Source of the DNA: Balneolales bacterium
GTDB taxonomy: Bacteria; Bacteroidota; Rhodothermia; Balneolales; Natronogracilivirgulaceae
Length of the DNA stretch: 7,475 bases
Assembly (NCBI GenBank): GCA_007133875.1
Contig: SLLW01000018.1
Location: 1 to 7,475, forward strand
Reading direction: 5' to 3'
A program made the position numbers and the translations under genes. Of the stretch, positions 1-5,766 are shown piece after piece. The notes below the pieces were generated by a model. The model saw nothing but the letters and a program-made list of their open reading frames with translations, was not told where the DNA came from and ran no database searches. The number at the start of each line of letters is the position of its first letter. Positions within the stretch are counted from its first letter, which is position 1.

Positions 1-1
1 A

Positions 2-259
2 GAAATCGCCGGACAAATGGAAGCGGATATCAAAAATAAGCTTTCGGATATCCCATCGGTCAAATCCGTTTGGGCCGGCCCACCCGAAGGTGTGGAGCGG
101 GATGTCGTCGATAATGTCTACCAGACCAGTTTGCACGCTATGTTCGATGATATCGATGCGCTGCAGTCATATCAGGTTCATCCGGTCCACGTCACATTTG
201 TAGAGACCTATAAACCGTATTTTGCACAGATCAAGGTTTTTGACACCCGCATTTCATGA
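2..259 (+). CDS. Dabb-domain (stress-responsive alpha/beta barrel) protein, 5' end cut off
   Basis: The reading frame is open from the window edge, in the codon phase starting at base 2, to a TGA at 257-259. It gives 85 visible residues. The true start lies outside, probably only 10-20 codons upstream, because Dabb proteins are about 95-105 residues long. The family signature is clear: an acidic/lysine helix followed by LSDIPSVKSV, then RDVVDN, an FDDIDAL segment, the diagnostic YQVHPVH, and a terminal strand resembling IKVFDTR. Dabb proteins are small dimeric ferredoxin-like barrels in the cytoplasm. Plant and bacterial members are stress-linked or act as small-molecule cyclases, but most bacterial ones have no assigned reaction, so the function here is open. 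The internal ATG at 17 is very unlikely to be the start, since the residues before it (EIAGQ) also fit the family. The gene converges on the transporter gene. Confidence 0.9.
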   Translation, partial: EIAGQMEADIKNKLSDIPSVKSVWAGPPEGVERDVVDNVYQTSLHAMFDDIDALQSYQVHPVHVTFVETYKPYFAQIKVFDTRIS

Positions 260-277
260 CACTCATCCGTCAGGACA

Positions 278-296
278 CCGCATTGATGTTGTGCGG
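278..296. other. Weak hairpin between convergent genes
   Basis: CCGCA at 278-282 can pair with TGCGG at 292-296 around a 9-base loop. It sits in the 74-base gap between the stops of the Dabb gene and the transporter gene, where a shared terminator would be expected. No T-tract follows on either strand, so this is only a weak candidate. Nothing else is visible in the gap. Confidence 0.15.
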
Positions 297-333
297 GGTT
301 GGTGCTCTGGCAAATATCATCATCGACGGGCAA

Positions 334-2106
334 TCATGACGCAGCCTTGATATTGTCCGGGTCATCCACATCATCCACAAAAAGTGTAATTATCGCAGCC
401 AGGACCCAGGTGGCGGCACCCAGCATCAGGGCGAAAATCGCCTGCCCTGCAAAGAGATTGGCCACTATGAAACCAAGGATAGCGGCGGCCAGCATTTGGG
501 GCAGCACGATAAAGAAATTGAAAATCCCCATGTAGATGCCCATTTTTTTGGCGGGCAGTGCTCCGGCCAGAATGGCATAGGGCATGGCCAGGATACTGGC
601 CCAGGCGATACCGACCCCAATCATGGACGCCAGGATCCAGGTCGGATTGGGAACAAAGTAGACAGATGCGAGTCCGACAGCGCCCAGAATCAGCGCGACA
701 CAATGCGTGACACGTCTGTTTGTAAAGCCGGAGAGCACAGGCAGCAAAAAGGCCATCAGGGCGGCAAAGCCGTTATAGACCCCAAAGGCGATTCCCACCC
801 AATCGGCTCCGGTGTTGTATTCCAGTTGGATGTATTCAAGTTTATCACGCAGCTCATCGCTCATTCCGACGACTTCGCCCTGACCCAGGAAGAAATTGAC
901 AACCCGCATGCTGGCGACAATTTCATCGGCTCCCTCATCAAAAGCGGTCTGAAACTGCTGCAGGTCACGATTCACACGGGGCAGCCGGCTGTGCCAGTCG
1001 GCTTCGGCATACGCTTCCATTTCATCTGCCATTGCTACCATCGCGGCAACTTCCGGCTGGTCCAGTTTCATGTCGTAATGGTGGCTGGTGACCCCTGATG
1101 TGGTGTAGATCCACATCGAAAACAGGGCAAACCACGAAAAAAACTGTACTACGGCAAGTTGTTTCATGGTTTTGGGCATACTATATAGATCATCCATGAT
1201 TACAACAACACCATTTTTCTCTTTGCCCCGCTCCTGAAGCATGGAGGCGATCATAAGCAGTAAGCCTAACAAGAAAAAGCCCCCGGTGACGATGTAGAGC
1301 TCCTGGTGCCAGTCCATCATGTAGACCACACCCGAGAAAAGCAATCCGGAAAAGAGAAAAACAGGACCGTGTTTGCGTTTGGTTCTTGCCCGCTCTTCGG
1401 CGGATTGCTGCTCGCGCTCCCGCTGGATTTCCAATGCTTCGGATCCTTCCGGTGGTGTAGCATCCTCGAATGCCTCCAGCTCTTCGGGACTGTATTCTTT
1501 GGTTCGGATGACGGTCCAAAGGATAGAGAGTATAAAAATGGCCGCACCGATATAGAACGAATACTTGACCGAGTCGGGGATCATCCCGTCAGGGGCGACG
1601 TTTGAAAACCCGAGCAGATTGGTCATGATCCATGGCAGGAAGGATCCCACACAGGCGGCTGTTCCGATAAAAAAGGACTGCATGGCAAAGCCCTTGGTTC
1701 GCTGCTCAGACGGAAGCATATCTCCGACAAAAGCCCGGAACGGCTCCATGGAGATGTTGATCGAGGCGTCCAGAATCCAGAGCATTCCCGCTGCGACCCA
1801 CAGAAACGGGGAGTTGGGCATGATGATGAGGGCGGCGGAGGCGAAGATGGCGCCGGTCAGAAAATAGGGACGGCGGCGGCCGAGGCTGTTCCAGGTATTG
1901 TCGCTTAAATATCCGACAATGGGCTGCACGATAAGGCCGGTCACCGGCGCGGCGATCCACAGGATCGGGATGGTTTCAATGTCCGCACCAAGAGTCTCAA
2001 AAATCCGACTGACATTGGCGTTCTGGAGGGCAAATCCAAATTGAATACCGAGAAATCCAAAACTCATGTTCCAGATTTGCCAAAAAGATAGACGAGGTTT
2101 TTTCAT
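334..2106 (-). CDS. MFS transporter of the SLC45/GPH sugar-cation symporter type
   Basis: This is a predicted inner-membrane symporter, probably for a sugar with H+ or another cation. The N-terminal half carries QFGFALQNANVSRIFETLGA and the motif-A loop GYLSDNTWNSLGRRRPY, typical of SLC45-like MFS proteins. A D115/E124-R127 region (ILDASINISMEPFRAF) follows. Numbering counts from the in-frame TTG at 2115. The central cytoplasmic loop (about 205-250) is charged and rich in E, Q and R. Hydrophobic segments lie near 11-30, 50-70, 84-114, 141-166, 185-202, 251-267, 272-291, 319-338, 436-462, 470-487, 491-518, 525-550 and 556-580. About 85 residues (348-432), largely acidic, are inserted after the HHY segment and before GADWVGIAFGVYN. 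I prefer the ATG at 2106 (590 residues) over the TTG at 2115. It has the usual start codon, and the TTG lies inside an AATTGAAA element also seen before other starts here. No sugar enzyme or regulator lies nearby, so the substrate cannot be named. Confidence 0.88.
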   Translation of the reverse strand: MKKPRLSFWQIWNMSFGFLGIQFGFALQNANVSRIFETLGADIETIPILWIAAPVTGLIVQPIVGYLSDNTWNSLGRRRPYFLTGAIFASAALIIMPNSPFLWVAAGMLWILDASINISMEPFRAFVGDMLPSEQRTKGFAMQSFFIGTAACVGSFLPWIMTNLLGFSNVAPDGMIPDSVKYSFYIGAAIFILSILWTVIRTKEYSPEELEAFEDATPPEGSEALEIQREREQQSAEERARTKRKHGPVFLFSGLLFSGVVYMMDWHQELYIVTGGFFLLGLLLMIASMLQERGKEKNGVVVIMDDLYSMPKTMKQLAVVQFFSWFALFSMWIYTTSGVTSHHYDMKLDQPEVAAMVAMADEMEAYAEADWHSRLPRVNRDLQQFQTAFDEGADEIVASMRVVNFFLGQGEVVGMSDELRDKLEYIQLEYNTGADWVGIAFGVYNGFAALMAFLLPVLSGFTNRRVTHCVALILGAVGLASVYFVPNPTWILASMIGVGIAWASILAMPYAILAGALPAKKMGIYMGIFNFFIVLPQMLAAAILGFIVANLFAGQAIFALMLGAATWVLAAIITLFVDDVDDPDNIKAAS

Positions 2107-2117
2107 CGTTTTCAATT
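2107..2117 (-). promoter_or_regulatory. AATTGAAA element before the transporter start
   Basis: On the minus strand AATTGAAAACG directly precedes the ATG at 2106. There is no purine-rich Shine-Dalgarno sequence. A closely similar element directly precedes the dxs, metalloprotease and glycine-zipper starts in this window. It may be an A-rich translation-initiation context, which would suit a lineage with weak Shine-Dalgarno use. A role is inferred only from its recurrence. Confidence 0.3.
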
Positions 2118-2225
2118 CTTTGAATACATGCAGCCACCGTTCTATACAGGAGCGATGTAAGGGCTTTCATTGTCAGTGATGCGCAATGTAGCAAACTCTA
2201 ATCCGAAAATAAACAGACCACGGCG

Positions 2226-2246
2226 ATGAAAGCTACTTTCATGAAA
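2226..2246. promoter_or_regulatory. Nested palindromes upstream of the transporter gene, possible operator
   Basis: ATGAAAG (2226-2232) and CTTTCAT (2236-2242) form a perfect 7-base inverted repeat around CTA. The overlapping TTTCATGAAA (2237-2246) is itself a perfect 10-base palindrome. ATGAAA occurs at 2226, 2241 and 2246. The site lies about 120 bases upstream of the transporter ATG and about 50 bases past the dxs stop. It could bind a dimeric regulator of the transporter. It could also be a dxs terminator stem, but no T-tract follows on the minus strand. The centre lacks the CG typical of LacI-family operators. The rest of the 185-base gap holds no clear gene or promoter that I can defend. 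Confidence 0.3.
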
Positions 2247-2291
2247 TGAAAACGGTCAGATCATACCATTTTGCCATTTGGCGGAGATGAA

Positions 2292-4217
2292 TCAGATACT
2301 GGAGATCTTTTTTTGGAGCAGGCTCAGTGCTTCCGTGGTTATGCCATCAGCATCAAGACCCAATTCGTGATGGAGCTCCTGTTGGGTGCCGTGTTCGACG
2401 ACGATATCCGGTACACCCATGATCTTCATGATCGGACGCCGCTCCTGTTCCATGTAATATTCCGCTACGGCAGATCCGAAACCACCCTGCCTGGCGGCAT
2501 CCTCAATAGTAATGACATGGTCGTAACGCAACGCCGCGCGTTCCAGCAGTTTGGTATCGAGAGGCTTGGCAAAACGCATGTCATAGTGACCGGCACTGAA
2601 TCCTGCTTTGGCGAGCCGATCGATCGCTTCCGGGACATATTTCCCGATGGTTCCAAAGCTGAGGAATAATATATCTTCCCCTTCCGTCAGCACCTTGCCG
2701 GTTCCGGGCGTGATATATTCGTAATCATCCGAAAGAGCTATTCCGGTTCCTGCTCCGCGGGGATACCTGATGGAAAAGGCGGCTTCATCGTAGCGGGATG
2801 CGGTGTACATCAGGTTCCGGAGGTCCTGTTCATTCATCGGTGCGGAAACCACCATATTCGGCAGGCAGCGCATATAGGCGATATCATACAAACCGTGATG
2901 GGTTGGTCCGTCGGCCCCGGCGACACCGGCACGGTCCATACAAAAAACGACAGGCAGTTTCTGAATGGCGATATCGTGGACGATCTGATCGTAGCCCCGC
3001 TGCAGGAACGTGGAGTAGATGGCGACGAACGGTTTGATACCCTGTGTGGCGAGGCCGCCCGCAAAGGTTACCGCGTGCTGTTCCGCGATGCCGACATCAA
3101 ACGCGCGGTCGGGCAGGGTTTCCATCATCTTAAGCATACTGGTACCGCTGGGCATGGCCGCGGTGATTCCCACCAGTTTTTCATTCTTTTTCGCGAGATC
3201 AACCAACGTGTCGGCAAATACATCCTGGTATTTCGGGATAAGCTTAGTGGTTGTTTTTTTGACAAGAGAGTTGCCGGTCACTTTATCGAAGGGACTGCCG
3301 GATGCGTGCCATTTGACCTGATCCCGTTCTGCCGGTGCGAATCCTTTACCTTTTACGGTGACGACATGCAACAATTTGGGTCCGCTGACTTTTTTCAGGT
3401 CGGCGAGCTGGCGTGTCAGATTTTTGACATTGTGCCCATCCACCGGTCCGTAATATTTAAAACCGAGGGAGCGGAAGAGGGATCCGGGAGTCAGGGCGGT
3501 GGTCATGGCTGCTTCCATCCGCGAAGCCATTTTGCGCATTTTCTCACCGGCACCCTTAAAATGGCCGAGCATGTCGTAGAGATCATCCCGCAGCTTGTTG
3601 AAAGTCTGTGATGTGGTGATATCGGCGAGATACTCATTGAGTGCCCCTACATTGGGGTCGATCGACATTCGGTTATCATTCAGTATCACCAGGACATCGC
3701 TGTTTTGAACTCCGGCGTTGTTCATTCCCTCAAATGCAAGTCCGGCGGTCATGGCTCCGTCACCGATGACGGCCACCACCTGGTGCTTTTTCTGAAGGAG
3801 GTCCCTGGCAACGGACATACCGAGACCGGCTGAGATGGAGGTACTGGAATGGCCTACCCCGAAGGTATCAAAAGGACTTTCGGAACGATTCGGAAAGCCG
3901 GAGAGGCCGAGGTGTTTTCTGTTGGTATGAAAATTATCCCGTCGCCCGGTAAAAATTTTGTGTCCGTACGCCTGGTGTCCGACGTCCCAGACCAGCTGGT
4001 CCTCCGGTGTCTTAAAGACATAATGGAGGGCGGTGGTGAGTTCCACGACGCCGAGGCTTGCACCAAAATGTCCACCGTGAACCGATACGATATCGATGAT
4101 AAAATCTCGCAGCTCCTGACAAACCTGGGGCAGCTGTTCGACAGAGAGGTGCTTCAGGTCATCCGGACTGTTGATTTTTGAGAGAAGCGGGCCCGGGACC
4201 ACTGGTAGATGCTCCAT
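2292..4217 (-). CDS. dxs: 1-deoxy-D-xylulose-5-phosphate synthase
   Basis: This enzyme joins pyruvate and glyceraldehyde 3-phosphate, releasing CO2, to make 1-deoxy-D-xylulose 5-phosphate. It is the thiamine-diphosphate-dependent entry step of the cytoplasmic MEP isoprenoid pathway and also feeds thiamine and pyridoxal synthesis. The 641 residues match the usual length of about 620-640, with all expected parts. These are the active-site His in VHGGHFGASLGVVELT (about H50), WDVGHQAYGHKI (77-88), the ThDP/Mg motif GDGAMTAG (152-159) with NDNR (180-183), and the catalytic Glu in DVGIAEQHAVTFAGG (E379). The DRAGVAGADGPTHHG block (428-442) and YPRG (485-488) follow, with a C-terminal transketolase domain. 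Nothing looks damaged. The ATG at 4217 lies 7 bases after the xseB stop without a Shine-Dalgarno sequence, so translation is probably coupled to xseB. No ispA-type prenyltransferase gene lies between the two, unlike in many proteobacteria. Confidence 0.98.
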   Translation of the reverse strand: MEHLPVVPGPLLSKINSPDDLKHLSVEQLPQVCQELRDFIIDIVSVHGGHFGASLGVVELTTALHYVFKTPEDQLVWDVGHQAYGHKIFTGRRDNFHTNRKHLGLSGFPNRSESPFDTFGVGHSSTSISAGLGMSVARDLLQKKHQVVAVIGDGAMTAGLAFEGMNNAGVQNSDVLVILNDNRMSIDPNVGALNEYLADITTSQTFNKLRDDLYDMLGHFKGAGEKMRKMASRMEAAMTTALTPGSLFRSLGFKYYGPVDGHNVKNLTRQLADLKKVSGPKLLHVVTVKGKGFAPAERDQVKWHASGSPFDKVTGNSLVKKTTTKLIPKYQDVFADTLVDLAKKNEKLVGITAAMPSGTSMLKMMETLPDRAFDVGIAEQHAVTFAGGLATQGIKPFVAIYSTFLQRGYDQIVHDIAIQKLPVVFCMDRAGVAGADGPTHHGLYDIAYMRCLPNMVVSAPMNEQDLRNLMYTASRYDEAAFSIRYPRGAGTGIALSDDYEYITPGTGKVLTEGEDILFLSFGTIGKYVPEAIDRLAKAGFSAGHYDMRFAKPLDTKLLERAALRYDHVITIEDAARQGGFGSAVAEYYMEQERRPIMKIMGVPDIVVEHGTQQELHHELGLDADGITTEALSLLQKKISSI

Positions 4218-4226
4218 ATTTCAATT
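4218..4226 (-). promoter_or_regulatory. AATTGAAA element before the dxs start
   Basis: AATTGAAAT directly precedes the dxs ATG and overlaps the xseB stop codon (TAA at 4225-4227). No Shine-Dalgarno sequence is visible. It matches the elements before the transporter and metalloprotease starts. Confidence 0.3.
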
Positions 4227-4431
4227 ATTCTGTGCTGGTAACTTGCTCGATTCGCAACTCGGCTTCTTCAAGCTTTTTTGAACACATTTTGGATAATTTC
4301 ATACCCTCTTCGTAGAGAGCGATGGCCTTTTCGAGAGGTACATCTTCAGATTCCAGTTCTTTCAGTACCTCAGACAATCTCTCTAAAGCCTGTTCAAATT
4401 CGAATCGTTCCTTTTGTTCCGATTTACCCAT
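4225..4431 (-). CDS. xseB: Exodeoxyribonuclease VII small subunit
   Basis: This is the small subunit of exonuclease VII, which degrades single-stranded DNA to oligonucleotides. Several XseB chains surround the coiled-coil part of one XseA large subunit. The 68 residues fall within the usual 60-85. The protein is almost wholly helical and charged, with the family pattern FEQALERLSEVLKELES, then PLEKAIALYEEGMKL, then the C-x3-L-x2-AE segment CSKKLEEAELRIEQV. The ATG at 4431 has no evident Shine-Dalgarno sequence. The gene is first of an operon with dxs and is divergent from the methyltransferase gene. Its partner xseA is not in the window. In many genomes xseA lies directly upstream of xseB, so here it is probably elsewhere on the chromosome. 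Confidence 0.95.
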   Translation of the reverse strand: MGKSEQKERFEFEQALERLSEVLKELESEDVPLEKAIALYEEGMKLSKMCSKKLEEAELRIEQVTSTE

Positions 4432-4619
4432 AGCGGGACAATGTGTGAGGTTAAATACATCCGACGTAAAATAAAGATTTTCTCTCTATAAAGTAGCTGT
4501 AATTATGAGTTCGTTCGACAGTGCAGTTGTTTCCGGTTTTTCTTATACTAATACCCTGCAAGAAATGTTATTGTTCTCAGTTCAGCAGACCGGACAGTTT
4601 ACCAAGCACCAGGATACCT
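4432..4619. promoter_or_regulatory. Divergent intergenic region between xseB and the methyltransferase
   Basis: This AT-rich stretch of 188 bases must carry the promoters for xseB-dxs (minus) and for the methyltransferase (plus). An AAAGTAGCT core (4490-4498) is shared with the palindromic site upstream of the transporter gene (2231-2239, opposite strand). I see no convincing promoter for xseB by eye. Short open frames here, starting at an ATG at 4505 and a GTG at 4521, look non-genic or like wrong upstream extensions. Confidence 0.5.
4527..4554 (+). promoter_or_regulatory. Possible sigma-70-like promoter for the methyltransferase gene
   Basis: TTGTTT (4527-4532) and TAATAC (4549-4554) are separated by 16 bases, a reasonable -35/-10 pair. 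Transcription would start near 4561, about 60 bases before the preferred TTG start at 4620. If correct, it excludes the GTG at 4521 as the start. The match is by eye only. Bacteria of the suspected group often use a different promoter consensus (TTTG with TAnnTTTG), so confidence is low. Confidence 0.28.
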
Positions 4620-5306
4620 TTGTTACATCAGCACATATTACATTTTCTTCGCGACTGGAAAAAAACCGGGGCGGTGATGCCGAGCTCCAGATATCTGGCC
4701 CGGGATGCGGTGCGCCTGATTGTTGAACGGCTGGAAAACAAGGGGCGTGATCCGGTTTCCATATTGGAACTCGGTCCGGGAACCGGAACATTCACCGAGC
4801 GGATTCTGCCACACTTGCGGGATGATGACAGGTTTGATGCCGTTGAACTCAATACCTATTTCTACAAAATCCTGCGGCGCCGTTTTAAATCGAACAATAT
4901 CCTCAAGATTCATCATCAGGATTTTTTGACCTTCCAGTCTGAAAACAAGTACGATTTTGTCATATCCAGCCTGCCGTATGAAGGGATCCCGTCAAAAGTG
5001 ACCCGCAAAATGTGGGAGCATAAATTGTCACTTTGTAATCCGGATGCATACATCATCTATTACAAATATGTCAATTTCAATCAGTTTCGCAGCCGGTTTG
5101 AAAAACAGATGGTCCGCAACTATTGTGAAGACAAAAAGCTTGTTTTCCTGAATATGCCCCCGGCCCGGTTGTTGACCCTCAAAATTAACAAAGCCGGTGA
5201 TCTGAATGAGTCTCATGGTGAGGTGAATGCACCGGATTCAAACGGAATAACCAACGGAAAGCATACCGAAGGCAGTGATTCCAGGATAGTCAGTAACGGT
5301 TATTAG
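4620..5306 (+). CDS. SAM-dependent methyltransferase, phospholipid N-methyltransferase (PmtA)-like
   Basis: This class I methyltransferase probably methylates a membrane lipid head group such as phosphatidylethanolamine. It shows the PmtA-type opening HFLRDWKKTGAVMPSSRYLA, the SAM-binding motif I ILELGPGTGTFTERI (about residues 48-62), an acidic motif II in DAVELN (E76), HHQDF (D101), and SSLPYEG (116-122) as motif IV. SSLPYEG also recalls NLPY of rRNA adenine dimethylases (KsgA/Erm), so RNA methylation is a less likely alternative. There is no ATG before the conserved core. The frame opens at a GTG at 4521, but homology starts near HILHFLRDW. I therefore prefer the TTG at 4620, which has AGGA 5 bases upstream (4611-4614) and gives 228 residues. 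The last 34 residues are hydrophilic, rich in N, G, S and E, and look like a disordered tail outside the fold. The gene is divergent from xseB and convergent with the next gene. Confidence 0.8.
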   Translation: MLHQHILHFLRDWKKTGAVMPSSRYLARDAVRLIVERLENKGRDPVSILELGPGTGTFTERILPHLRDDDRFDAVELNTYFYKILRRRFKSNNILKIHHQDFLTFQSENKYDFVISSLPYEGIPSKVTRKMWEHKLSLCNPDAYIIYYKYVNFNQFRSRFEKQMVRNYCEDKKLVFLNMPPARLLTLKINKAGDLNESHGEVNAPDSNGITNGKHTEGSDSRIVSNGY

Positions 5307-5389
5307 TTGTACCAGTGAGTCCGGCAGAAATATGCCTGGCCGCAGTTTATCGGGACAACTAAAGAAAATAAGCTGATTGTCTGTATTTA

Positions 5390-5402
5390 CCCTGTTTCAG
5401 GG
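5390..5402. terminator. Small hairpin between convergent genes
   Basis: CCCTG (5390-5394) pairs with CAGGG (5398-5402) around a TTT loop. The stem overlaps the stop codon of the minus-strand glycine-zipper gene and lies 83 bases after the methyltransferase stop. No T-tract follows on either strand, so this is not a canonical terminator. The rest of 5307-5389 shows nothing clear. Confidence 0.2.
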
Positions 5403-5729
5403 ACCCGTGTAATCCACTTCATATATAGTTTGATAGCCCCTGATTTTGCCACCCAAAAAACCGGTTGCAGCACCTCCGGCACCATATATCACGCCGCTGA
5501 TCATACTTAAAGGTATAGCCCAGAACCAGCCAACCTCGCCTGTAAAAACCACAAAACCACCCGCCAATCCCATGGTGGATCCTATCAAAGCTCCTTTTCG
5601 GAACCCTTCCCTCCCACCTTTTTGTGGATTGTTAAACGATACCCACTCTATGTCTGAGATAGTGTAATTTTTTTCGGAATGTAACTCCGTATCTGTCCAA
5701 TACAGGGAATCGTTTTCAAATCGTATCAT
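5397..5729 (-). CDS. Small glycine-zipper membrane protein, possibly N-terminally shortened
   Basis: I cannot assign a function. The protein has a short N-terminal part of beta character (MIRFENDSLYW, then YTISDIEWVSF). Two hydrophobic, glycine-rich stretches follow: GFRKGALIGSTMGLAGG and, after GWFWAIPLSMISGVIYG, GAGGAATGFLGG. The repeated small residues every 3-4 positions mark a glycine zipper, suggesting tightly packed membrane helices. Similar proteins in Bacteroidota-type genomes usually begin with a signal peptide or lipobox and an extra strand of the form V-x-L-x-G-x-x-x-x-G before the MIRFENDSLYW equivalent. That part is missing here. An in-frame TAA lies at 5738-5736, just before an in-frame TTG at 5735. 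The ATG at 5729 gives 110 residues and is preceded by AATTGGGG. The gene follows the metalloprotease after 37 bases, so it may be the last gene of that operon or a decayed remnant. Confidence 0.6.
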   Translation of the reverse strand: MIRFENDSLYWTDTELHSEKNYTISDIEWVSFNNPQKGGREGFRKGALIGSTMGLAGGFVVFTGEVGWFWAIPLSMISGVIYGAGGAATGFLGGKIRGYQTIYEVDYTGP

Positions 5730-5737
5730 CCCCAATT
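5730..5737 (-). promoter_or_regulatory. AATTGGGG element before the glycine-zipper protein start
   Basis: AATTGGGG directly precedes the ATG at 5729. It resembles the AATTGAAA elements before three other starts. The G-run is too close to the ATG for a normal Shine-Dalgarno spacing. It supports the ATG over the TTG at 5735, which lies inside it. Confidence 0.25.
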
Positions 5738-5759
5738 AATCTGATTTCTGCAGTTCCAT
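5736..5759 (-). other. Seven-codon in-frame mini-ORF before the glycine-zipper gene
   Basis: An ATG at 5759, 7 bases after the metalloprotease stop, opens a frame of seven codons (MELQKSD) that ends at a TAA (5738-5736). This frame is the same as that of the following glycine-zipper gene. It could be the remains of a longer N-terminus broken by a nonsense change, a coupling mini-ORF, or chance. Confidence 0.25.
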
Positions 5760-5766
5760 GCCGGGA

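Noticed and set aside
496..1098. 200-residue plus-strand ORF inside the transporter gene
   Set aside because: It is antisense to clear transmembrane coding sequence, and its product is rich in H, G and Q with no fold signature.
2273..2282. GCCATTTGGC near the end of dxs as a terminator stem
   Set aside because: The stem is only four base pairs with a two-base loop, too small to form a stable hairpin, and no T-tract follows.
2895..3611. Long plus-strand ORF (238 residues) antisense to dxs
   Set aside because: dxs is intact and well conserved on the other strand. The antisense frame gives a composition-driven sequence without domain features.
4659..4665. Run of seven A bases as a possible programmed frameshift site in the methyltransferase gene
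   Set aside because: The codons on both sides are in the same frame and match the family (DWKKTGAV), so no shift is required.
4505..4726. 73-residue plus-strand ORF starting with ATG at the head of the methyltransferase gene
   Set aside because: It overlaps the methyltransferase in another frame, shows no recognisable motif, and the methyltransferase frame from 4629 onward matches its family. No frameshift is needed to explain the gene.
5318..5340. GGCA/TGCC inverted repeat after the methyltransferase stop as its terminator
   Set aside because: The stem has only four pairs and no following T-tract. It could not be told apart from chance.
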